Shown here: positions 1-6,822 of the stretch, piece by piece | How positions within the stretch are numbered: position 1 is the first letter of the stretch | How the letters are laid out: every line of letters begins with the position of its first letter | Assembly: GCA_003220225.1 (NCBI GenBank) | Contig: QHRU01000069.1 | Location: 1 to 39,608 of the forward strand | Origin: Candidatus Rokuibacteriota bacterium | GTDB lineage: Bacteria > Methylomirabilota > Methylomirabilia > Rokubacteriales > CSP1-6 | Length of the DNA stretch: 39,608 nt | Direction of reading: 5' to 3' | Notes under the pieces: model-generated | Told to the model about the DNA's origin: nothing | The model's database searches: none | The model's input: the letters and a program-made list of their open reading frames with translations, nothing else | Position numbers and translations under genes: made by a program

Positions 1-356
1 GCGCGCTTCACGAACGCCACCTTCTGGACGATCTCCGATGCTCTCGCCGAAACAGCTGCATCGCCTCATCTAGGCCTCGCCATTGCGCGCGCGCCCCCCC
101 GATCGGGGGTCGGCGCTCCCCCCGCTTCGTCGCCGCGCCGCCTCCACACGCGGGCGGCGGCGCCCACGAACGGCCGCCGAAAATTCCCCCTCGCGCCTGT
201 AGACGCCGCTCGCGCGGTGCAGTCTACTTCGTTTCATCAGGTGGCGGTCGGTCGCGCCCCGGGGCCGCGAGATTGGATCGAGCCATCTGCGGAATCGTCG
301 GCTATTCGGGTGACAAGGGCGCCACGCCAAGCACTCGCTCACAGGGAGGTGCCTCC
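1..356. other. Leading stretch without a recognised gene
   Basis: No reading frame here could be matched to a family on either strand. The open frames have arginine/proline-rich translations typical of GC-rich non-coding DNA. A perfect palindrome, CCCCCGATCGGGGG, lies at 96-109; it could form a hairpin but has no T-tract, so I do not call it a terminator. The first ~70 bases may be the edge of a gene beyond the window, but no start or motif supports this. The region just before 357 supplies the ribosome-binding site of the next gene. Confidence 0.5.
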
Positions 357-989
357 ATGACTATGAGTGTCCGCCTAGCCTCCATCGCCGCGGCGTCTCT
401 TTCCCTTGTTCTGGGGCTGGCCTGGGGGGCCCCGGTTCAGGCTGCCTCCTTCGGGGGTCGCGCCGTGAGCGCTCTCGTCAACCTTCCCGGTCTCGGGAGC
501 GATCCGATCCATATCGTCGACACGGGTGAACTCGCTGCCGACGGTGGCTGGGAGGGCGCCGGCCTCCTCAGCACCAATGTCCCCGATGTCCTGACCGCGG
601 ACGCACTGGTGGCCAACACCAGCGGTGGCCTGTACGATACCGGCGCCCGGGCGAACAGCTCCACCTCACTGGCAGGTGTGAGCGTGTTCCCCGGGAACGC
701 CGCTCAACTCACCGCTTCGCTCATCCGGGCCCAGGTGGAGGTGTCTGCCGATGGGCTCCTGGGCTCGACCGAGGTGCGCGATCTCGTCTTTGCCGGTGTG
801 CCCATCACCGTGACCGGTCAGCCGAACCAGAAGGTCGAGATCTTGGGCGTCGGCACTCTCACCATCAATGAGCAGACGAGGGCATCGGGCGGTAGTTCCC
901 AGACACTGACCGTGAGCGCCGTGCACCTAAAGCTGGCGACCGGCGAGGAAGTCGTCCTGTCGACCGCCAGCAGCACCATCAACTGGTAG
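357..989 (+). CDS. Secreted choice-anchor-P-like protein
   Basis: A 210-residue exported protein. The ATG at 357 follows a GGGAGGTG ribosome-binding site and begins a clear signal peptide: a basic start, then a hydrophobic Ala/Leu/Val stretch, with likely cleavage after the VQA at about residues 25-27. The reading frame opens further upstream (273), but that would bury the signal peptide. The mature part is rich in Ser, Thr, Val and Gly. Its layout of alternating hydrophobic beta strands, an ITVTGQPNQKVEI segment and a LTINEQ segment ending in a 'SAVHLKL' strand resembles choice-anchor-P family proteins, as I recall them. No LPXTG, PEP-CTERM or transmembrane anchor is visible at the C-terminus. 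The next gene begins 11 bases downstream and is also exported, so the two are probably co-transcribed. Function unknown; a surface or extracellular role is inferred. Confidence 0.7.
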   Translation: MTMSVRLASIAAASLSLVLGLAWGAPVQAASFGGRAVSALVNLPGLGSDPIHIVDTGELAADGGWEGAGLLSTNVPDVLTADALVANTSGGLYDTGARANSSTSLAGVSVFPGNAAQLTASLIRAQVEVSADGLLGSTEVRDLVFAGVPITVTGQPNQKVEILGVGTLTINEQTRASGGSSQTLTVSAVHLKLATGEEVVLSTASSTINW

Positions 990-1000
990 GGGGAACGACA

Positions 1001-1537
1001 ATGAAATGGCTGGCCATGATGAAATGGACGATCGGGACGGCGGCGTGCGCCGTCCTGCTGGTCGGTGTTTCCATTCTTCTGCCCGACCATGAAGCCCATG
1101 CCCAAGCGACCTGCTTCGACTTCACCACCGGTGGCGGATGGATCCAGTCGCCGCTTGGCGACGGGAAGGCGAACTTCGGATTCAATGTCGGGTACAAGAA
1201 CGGGCCCGACTCACCTTTGAAAGGCGAGTTCAACCTCGTCGATCACGCGGCCAACGTCACCATCAAGATGCTGACCGTCGACACCTACGGCGGCGAAGGC
1301 AACGGGACCGGGCACCGTTGCAGCCCAACCCAGATCTGCGACCGCTTCTGGACGGGCACCGCCGAGATCACGTTTCCGGATACGGCCTTCGTTTGCGCGT
1401 TTTTCGTCGAGGTGGTTGATCGGGGGTCGCCCGGCCGGAAGGACACGTTCCACGTGACGTGCGACGGCTATAACGGCTTCGCATTCGAGCTACCGGCCGG
1501 GAACATCGAGGTCCACAAGGCAGCCTGCCTGTTGTAA
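1001..1537 (+). CDS. Secreted post-COAP-1-like protein
   Basis: A 178-residue exported protein. A second in-frame ATG at 1016 is an alternative start. A GGGGGAA purine run precedes the first ATG. Residues ~8-34 form a signal peptide ending in AHA. The mature protein starts with CFDFTTGGGWIQSP, then KANFGFNVGYKNG and KGEFNLVDH, a pattern I associate with the post-COAP-1 domain that often follows choice-of-anchor domains. Here the two modules are separate neighbouring genes rather than one chain. Six cysteines remain in the mature form (TC, RC, IC, VC, TC, AC), consistent with disulfides outside the cytoplasm. The gene runs convergent to the tRNA-Ser. Its biological role is not known. Confidence 0.7.
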   Translation: MKWLAMMKWTIGTAACAVLLVGVSILLPDHEAHAQATCFDFTTGGGWIQSPLGDGKANFGFNVGYKNGPDSPLKGEFNLVDHAANVTIKMLTVDTYGGEGNGTGHRCSPTQICDRFWTGTAEITFPDTAFVCAFFVEVVDRGSPGRKDTFHVTCDGYNGFAFELPAGNIEVHKAACLL

Positions 1538-1559
1538 CCCGCAGGGGTGGTTGAAAGAG

Positions 1560-1648
1560 TGGCGGAGGGCGGGGGATTCGAACCCCCAAAGGGCTTGCGC
1601 CCAGGCGGATTTCAAGTCCGCTGCCTTGCCAGTTGAGGCTAGCCCTCC
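1560..1648 (-). tRNA. tRNA-Ser (anticodon UGA), CCA encoded
   Basis: Read on the minus strand from 1648, the acceptor arm GGAGGGC pairs with GCCCTCC. The D arm is GCC...GGC. The anticodon stem GCGGA/TCCGC encloses the loop CTTGAAA, giving anticodon TGA. There is a long class-II variable arm with stem GGGC/GCCC, then the T arm GGGGG-TTCGAAT-CCCCC, discriminator G and an encoded CCA at 1560-1562. The long variable arm and the anticodon agree on serine (UCA-type codons). The 5' end lies 20 bases from the broken recombinase gene, which suggests the locus may be an integration hot spot. Confidence 0.97.
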
Positions 1649-1668
1649 GTCCGAATCATCCCGCCGAC

Positions 1669-2791
1669 TTACGATACACCGGCCTGCTGCTCAGCCGCGG
1701 TTTCGGCTCCGTGCGTTGACTGTGCGTTGATTTCCGCCCCGAGGCCCTCGAGCAGCGCTGTCGCGCCGGTGAGGTAGTCGGCGGCCAGGTGCTTGTAGAT
1801 CTCCGTGGTCTTGATGCTGCTGTGGCCGAGGATCTCCTGCAGCTTCTCGAGCCGGCCGCCGCGCATCACGTAGTGGCCGGCGAAGCTGTGCCGCAGCGTG
1901 TGGAAGGTCACGTCGGGGTCGAGGATCTTCGCCCGGGTGAGCGCCGTGCGGTACGGGGTGTCGATGTCGCGCAGGGCGCCCCACACCCGCCCCGATGCGT
2001 CCTGGCCGCCGGCAGCCGCCCTCAGAGGCGCCAGCGCGCCGTATACGGCCTGATTGATCGGCACGTCCCTGCCCTTGCCGCTCTTCGTCTGCCGCCCCAG
2101 CGCGATCACGCTACGGGCGAAGTCCACGCGCTCCCAAATCAGGCGTAGGAGCTCGCCCTTGCGCAGGCCGGTATGCGGGGCGGCGGTGACGATCGCCAGC
2201 AGCAGGCGGCTGCGCGACTCCGCGCACGCGGCCAGCAGCCGGGTGATCTCGTCGAGCGCTAGATACCGCTGTTTGCCCTGCTCCTTCGTCATCTCGAACA
2301 CCGGCACCCCGCTCCAGCTCGTCCCAGGCGAGCGCCATCCGCAGAATCGAGCGCAGGAGCGCGACCTCGCGGTTGACCGTGGCCGGCGCCAGCGGCCGGC
2401 CCAGGCGTGACGTCGTCGCCCGTCGCGCCATCCGGTACTCCGCCACGCGGTGCGTGCGGATGGCTGCCAGCGGCGTCGCCTTTCCGAAGAACGCCAGCAG
2501 CGGCACGCTGCGCTCCTCGTCGTCCTGAATCGAGCGCTTGCCCTCGCTCTTTTTCTTCGCGAGGAACTTCTCGACCATCGCCCCGAAGGTCATGCCGGCC
2601 GGCGCCGCAACCATGTCGGTGGCTGACGTCACTCCCTCGATCGTCCACTCCGAGAACGCCCGCTCGGCGTCCTCCTTCGTCCACTCCTCACGAACCCGCC
2701 GCACCTGCTTGCCGTTGCGCTGGGCCGTGAAGCCCCACTCGACGCGCTTGATCCTCCGCGGACCGCTCTTCCAGATGCGCTTGGTGATCAT
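1669..2791 (-). pseudogene. Tyrosine recombinase/phage-type integrase, one frameshift
   Basis: Site-specific recombinase of the lambda-integrase type, in two frames. The N-terminal half starts at the ATG at 2791, with AAGGAG 8 bases upstream. It holds an arm-type DNA-binding segment and a SAM-like core-binding domain (MTFGAMVEKFLAKKKSEGK...). The second half holds the complete catalytic core: TGLRKGE (first Arg), a Lys in QTKSGKG, HTLRHSFAGH (His-x-x-Arg) and LGHSSIKTTEIY with the nucleophilic Tyr. The frames join at a run of four G (C4 on the plus strand, 2307-2310). Removing one G restores a continuous protein of about 373 residues. The catalytic residues are all present, so this is a recent lesion or a homopolymer sequencing error. 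The gene ends 20 bases before the tRNA-Ser 5' end. Confidence 0.88.
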
Positions 2792-2849
2792 ACTCGGTAC
2801 TCCTTGTGCGCGGGCTTCGTGTCGGGGGACAACAACGGATGCCGACGAT

Positions 2850-3110
2850 GGCTGGACTCGGAATGTGAACGATCGAGCGATAGAGATCACGGCGAAGCCC
2901 ATCGCACAATTCGAAGGCGTCACGCCGGTCGCTCTTCTGGGCAGGGCGGCGCGCCTTGACACGAACTTCGTGGGCATCGATGACAACTGGCTTCAAGTCG
3001 AGTGCGCTCAGCGCGCGCGCCACATAGAAGGCCGACGTTCCAGTCTCCAGAGCGACTGGTGTGCCTGGTGGGAGCTGCAGCGCCACCGGCATTCTCAATC
3101 TGAGCGGTTT
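2850..3110 (-). pseudogene. IS110-family transposase remnant
   Basis: Minus-strand translation across about 3089-2853 reads PPGTPVALETGTSAFYVA, then VVIDAHEVR, then KSDRRDAFELCDGLRRDLYRSIVHIPSP. This is the central part of the RuvC-like DEDD domain of IS110-type transposases, with the Glu (ALETG) and the two Asp (KSDRRDA) still present. The N-terminal Asp-bearing segment is missing or scrambled. The similarity stops abruptly at ~2850, about 60 bases upstream of the recombinase start, and there is no Tnp_IS116/IS110 C-terminal domain. It is a non-functional fragment, probably cut when the recombinase-bearing DNA arrived. No terminal repeats were seen, as expected for IS110. Confidence 0.75.
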
Positions 3111-3604
3111 TCGCGGCGTAGCCACGAAAGTCGTCCGTGTTCCTTGCCCGTAGTTGCGTCCGAAATTGCTCGAACTACGCCCAGCCGCGCTCAACCACCC
3201 GCCCGGAAAGATTTTGATCAACGGCCTGGCTCCGGACGATCCAGTCCGCCAAGAGATTCACCGGGCTCGCTCCGGCTGAGCCGCCGAAGTGGCCGATCCG
3301 TCAGCGAATTCGACTTCGGTATCGGATTTGCGATGGAGCCATGGCGTGGGGCTCTCGGATAAGGTCACGCCCCCCGAGGATGGGGCCTGGACGCGAAAAC
3401 CGCGTCGCGTCCAGCGCTCGTGGCAAGCATGCGCGCCTCAGGGCGGACGGTGGCGGGGCGCGGATCCAGACCTCTTCAGGGCCGAAATCTTTCGAATGAC
3501 TTCGAGCACATCACACTCGAGACGCCAGACGACGAGTGAGGGACACGGCGTATGGGCGCAGCCGTCCTGCTATCAAGACGAATTTGAGCGCGGCACCTGA
3601 GGCG
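3111..3604. other. Gene-poor stretch between the IS remnant and the HEAT operon
   Basis: Nearly 500 bases with no recognisable protein in any frame. The short open frames give compositionally odd translations with no motif. The left part probably contains degraded DNA upstream of the transposase remnant. The right part must hold the promoter of the following operon, but I see no convincing -35/-10 pair. One perfect inverted repeat (3389-3414) is listed separately. Confidence 0.5.
3389..3414. repeat. Inverted repeat, 8-bp perfect arms
   Basis: TGGACGCG and CGCGTCCA form perfect 8-bp arms around a 10-base loop. The element lies about 190 bases before the HEAT-repeat gene. It could be an operator or an mRNA hairpin. 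No T-tract follows on either strand, so terminator function is doubtful. Confidence 0.4.
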
Positions 3605-5638
3605 ATGTCGAATCAGGCGCCGCTTACCCTGTTCCTCCGCGCCCTCGTGGCCGCCAAGAAATCGCTTGCGCTCTACCCACCGGCGAGCGGGACAGCGATG
3701 GGATGGATCGAGCGGTTACGGCACTCGTTGGACGATGCCTTCCGCCAGGGGCTGATCTTCCCGATTCGAGTGGGCCTGGACCGCTTCTCCTGGCCGGGCG
3801 GAGAGCTCACGACCACGGACCAGGGGTTCAAGAGGCTGCGGTTCGAGATGCAGTCTCGCGGGATCGCCGAGCTCAGCATCGAGCCGTCGGTGGAGAATTG
3901 GGAGCTTCAGGCACTGCTGGAGCTGCTCAACCAGCCGGTCCACCAGTTCGCCTCCACGACCGCCGCGCAGACCTACCTCCGCGACCGAGCCGTAGCCCGC
4001 GTAAGGGTCGGCGCACTAGGCTTCGGAGGTGTCCCGGCGCCCTCGGGTGATCAGAACACGGGTTGGGGCACCGGCACAGAGGAGTCGGGCTCAGGGCCAC
4101 TCCTCGGTGGGGTGGACGGGGAGACCCGGGACCTTCTCGTCGAAGCGATCCTGAAGATGGCCGACGAGCGATTCGAGAGCCTCGCCTACGACCGTACCGG
4201 GTTGTTTCAGTGGTTCCAGACGATCTCGAGCGGCGGGCGTGTCGACCTCCTTTACTCGGCGGTCAATATGCTCGGCGCGATGGCAGAACGCAGTGGCGAC
4301 CGCGAGGTTCGCGCGCGGACGATGCTCGAGGCGCTCATGTTGCTCCCGGACGCGACGCTGACGCCGTTTTTCACCGACTCCCTCCTGCCCGGTGCGGGGA
4401 AGGATCTCGTTGCGTTCAACCTGCTCACGCAGGTCACCGAGGGCGAACTGCGGCACATCGTTCGCCATGTACCACGGGCGCGGCTTGTCGAGCTGACGAC
4501 GGAGCTGCTCGAGTTTCCCTGGGAGGAAGGCCAGCGGCTGCGGCTGCTGGAGGCGATCACGTCGATGCTTGAGCATGGCGCTGAGCCTGAGGCCCCTCTG
4601 GCAAGACCCGGCCCGCTCGTGGACAACGACCCGGTCTTGCGCGAGCTCCGTGAGGAGATCCTGGATGCCTGCCGCCCCGAAGCGCTCCTCGCCCGAAGCG
4701 TGGACGTGCTCCTGGCGCTGCTCTCCAGCATCGATCCCGCCGAGTATCTGGGGTTCGCAGGCGATGCGCTGGCGGAAATCGCCCGCGAGGCGCTGGCGGA
4801 CGGGCAGTCCGATCTGGCCCTCCGGATCCTGCGTAGCGTGGCGACCGACGCCACACCCGAGGTATCCCAAGAGGTGCCGACCCCGACCACGCTGACCCGG
4901 CACAAGCTCGCCGGGCCCAGCCACGTCTCGCTCGTCGTCGATCTCCTGCGTCGGGATCCTCCGACGGGCCCGATGGACGTCGCGACCGAATACCTGCGTC
5001 TTGCCGGCCCGGAAGCGATAGAGGCGTTCACCGCGCTCCTCGCCGAGGAGCCGCACCGACGCATCCGGATACGGATCTGTGAGGTGCTCGCCCGCGTTGG
5101 GGTGCCGGCGATCCCCTCGTTGCTCTCGCAGCTCGATGACAAGCGCTGGTTCGTCGTGCGGAACGCCCTGTACACGCTCCACAAGATCGGGCACGTGCTA
5201 CCGGTCCCGACCGTCATCGCTACACTGGAGCACCCCCACCCGCGTGTCCGGCTAGAGGCCGTGCGTGTCGCCATCCGGGGCGGCGGAGCAGCCACGAGAA
5301 CAGCGCTCCTGCGCCGCGTGCACGACCCAGACCCCCTGGTACAGCGGGCGGCGATCAGCGCGGTCGGCACCGCGGGCGGCGACGACGCCGTTCCCGAGTT
5401 GGGAAAGGTGCTGCTGGGCTCGAGCGCGCGAAGTCAAGACGACAGCGAAATCCAGCTAGAGACGATTCGGGCACTCTCCTCAATCGGTACCTCGACCGCG
5501 CTGGCCGTGCTGGAGGAGACAGCCAACCGCCCTACCTGGTTCTGGCAGCGCGCCGAGAGCCGCCTCCGGCGTCTGGCCGCCCAGATGCTCGACAGGCCGG
5601 AAGCCGAGAGGACCTGTCTGCCGGGAGGTCGTGAATGA
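3605..5638 (+). CDS. HEAT-repeat protein with N-terminal 'LYPP' domain
   Basis: A 677-residue soluble protein with no signal peptide or membrane segment. I start it at the ATG at 3605, just before the first conserved segment; a GTG at 3536 in the same frame is possible but adds 23 unconvincing residues. Residues ~1-115 form an alpha/beta domain with the motif LALYPPASG and a late 'LQALLELLNQP' helix. The same domain begins the next gene product. The middle is helical. From about residue 470 to the end, paired amphipathic helices repeat with VRNAL, VRLEAVRVA and VQRAAISAV cores, typical of HEAT/PBS-lyase-type repeats used as protein-binding scaffolds. Its stop overlaps the next start (ATGA), so it is first in a three-gene operon with an HD-GYP protein and a PilB-like ATPase. 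A scaffold or adaptor role is inferred from repeats and context only. Confidence 0.85.
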   Translation: MSNQAPLTLFLRALVAAKKSLALYPPASGTAMGWIERLRHSLDDAFRQGLIFPIRVGLDRFSWPGGELTTTDQGFKRLRFEMQSRGIAELSIEPSVENWELQALLELLNQPVHQFASTTAAQTYLRDRAVARVRVGALGFGGVPAPSGDQNTGWGTGTEESGSGPLLGGVDGETRDLLVEAILKMADERFESLAYDRTGLFQWFQTISSGGRVDLLYSAVNMLGAMAERSGDREVRARTMLEALMLLPDATLTPFFTDSLLPGAGKDLVAFNLLTQVTEGELRHIVRHVPRARLVELTTELLEFPWEEGQRLRLLEAITSMLEHGAEPEAPLARPGPLVDNDPVLRELREEILDACRPEALLARSVDVLLALLSSIDPAEYLGFAGDALAEIAREALADGQSDLALRILRSVATDATPEVSQEVPTPTTLTRHKLAGPSHVSLVVDLLRRDPPTGPMDVATEYLRLAGPEAIEAFTALLAEEPHRRIRIRICEVLARVGVPAIPSLLSQLDDKRWFVVRNALYTLHKIGHVLPVPTVIATLEHPHPRVRLEAVRVAIRGGGAATRTALLRRVHDPDPLVQRAAISAVGTAGGDDAVPELGKVLLGSSARSQDDSEIQLETIRALSSIGTSTALAVLEETANRPTWFWQRAESRLRRLAAQMLDRPEAERTCLPGGRE

Positions 5639-6822
5639 CCGGTAGTTCCACAGAGCAGGCTTCGCACGTCTTCGGGTGCTTGCACGGCATGGTCCGGACA
5701 GCCGCGCTCTATCCACCGATGCATGGCCAGACGGTCAAAGCCAAGCAAACCCTGCACGAAGCATTGACCACCTACTTGAGCGCGCACGGAAGGCTCGTGT
5801 ACGGCTTTGTCGGCGACGTGCTCGTCGCCGACAATCGAATCCTTCCCCGGGAGAGCCTTCTCTACCGGCGCTTCCTCGCGCTCTGCCAGAACGAGCGGCA
5901 TATCGGGAGCATCTCCTTCATCGCGGGTGTGGAGCCACGAGAAATAGACGCGCTCCTCGAGGCCGTCACCAACGGAGCGGGTGACGAGCCGTCGTCGTGG
6001 GCGTCGCGCAAAGGGCTCACGCATGTGCTGCTGCGCCCCCCGGTCCAGCCCGAGCAACAGAACACAGAAGCTGCGGCCCGACGGGCCTACTACGGTTCCA
6101 TCGAGACACTCCGCGATATCCAAGCAACCGTCCGCGCTCGCTCTGCCCTCGCCGTGGAGCAAATCGGAACGCTCCGCGTCTTCACCTCGACGATCTTGGA
6201 GCAGATGCTCGAGAGTCCAGCACTGGTCCTCCGCCTCGCGAGCATCAAATCCTACGACGAGTACACCCTCTACCACTCGGTGAACGTGGCCGTCATTTCG
6301 GTCGGCCTGGGGCTCGTGCTCGGCTTGCCGGAGGCCCTGCTCCGGGAGGTCGCCATGGCCGGCATGCTCCACGACGTCGGCAAGATCGCTATGCCCCTCG
6401 AGATCCTCCAAAAGCCCGGCCCGCTCGACGCGCAGGAATGGCGGATCATGCGACGTCATCCCCTCCTCGGTGCGGATCTGCTGAGTCGTCTGCCGGGGTC
6501 AAGCCGCCTGCCGATGATCGTCGCCTTCGAACACCATCTGCGGCTCGACACGCAAGGGTATCCCTCTGTTCCCGCCGGCTGGGTGCAGCATCCGCTCAGC
6601 CGCCTGGCCTGCGTGGCCGACGTGTTCGACGCCATGACCTCGCGCCGGGCATACAAGAAGGCCATTCCGAGGACGGACGTGCGCGGCTATCTCCGTGACG
6701 AAGCGGGGCGAACGTTCGATCCACGACTCGTTCGCGTCCTGGAGCTCATGCTCGGACAGCTGGACGAGGAAACGTCCGAGGAGGGTGGCGATGACGGGGC
6801 CCATCGAATCAATCGCGCTTGA
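5635..6822 (+). CDS. HD-GYP domain phosphodiesterase-like protein
   Basis: A 395-residue protein translationally coupled to the previous gene through ATGA. Residues ~10-115 repeat the N-terminal domain of the HEAT protein (AALYPPMHG, then a 'GVEPREIDALLEAV' helix). Residues ~200-375 are an HD-GYP domain: H214, the HD pair at 246-247 with K250 (HDVGK), H275, H300-H301, GYP at 308-310 and D329. HD-GYP enzymes hydrolyse cyclic di-GMP at a metal centre. The usual HHExxDGxGYP element reads HHLRLDTQGYP here, so the Glu and one Gly are replaced. Activity is therefore likely but not certain, and it may act as a sensor. Cytoplasmic. Neighbours predict that it tunes or reads the nucleotide that binds the MshEN domains of the next gene product. 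Confidence 0.92.
   Translation: MTGSSTEQASHVFGCLHGMVRTAALYPPMHGQTVKAKQTLHEALTTYLSAHGRLVYGFVGDVLVADNRILPRESLLYRRFLALCQNERHIGSISFIAGVEPREIDALLEAVTNGAGDEPSSWASRKGLTHVLLRPPVQPEQQNTEAAARRAYYGSIETLRDIQATVRARSALAVEQIGTLRVFTSTILEQMLESPALVLRLASIKSYDEYTLYHSVNVAVISVGLGLVLGLPEALLREVAMAGMLHDVGKIAMPLEILQKPGPLDAQEWRIMRRHPLLGADLLSRLPGSSRLPMIVAFEHHLRLDTQGYPSVPAGWVQHPLSRLACVADVFDAMTSRRAYKKAIPRTDVRGYLRDEAGRTFDPRLVRVLELMLGQLDEETSEEGGDDGAHRINRA

Noticed and set aside
96-109. Palindrome CCCCCGATCGGGGG as a terminator
   Set aside because: No T-tract on either side and no recognisable gene ending there.
2538-3362. Plus-strand open frame across the recombinase and IS110 remnant
   Set aside because: The minus strand shows clear recombinase and IS110 signatures; the plus translation has none.
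3289-3600. Possible 103-residue gene before the HEAT operon
   Set aside because: No ribosome-binding site, no motif, and unusual composition; it overlaps the alternative HEAT start region.
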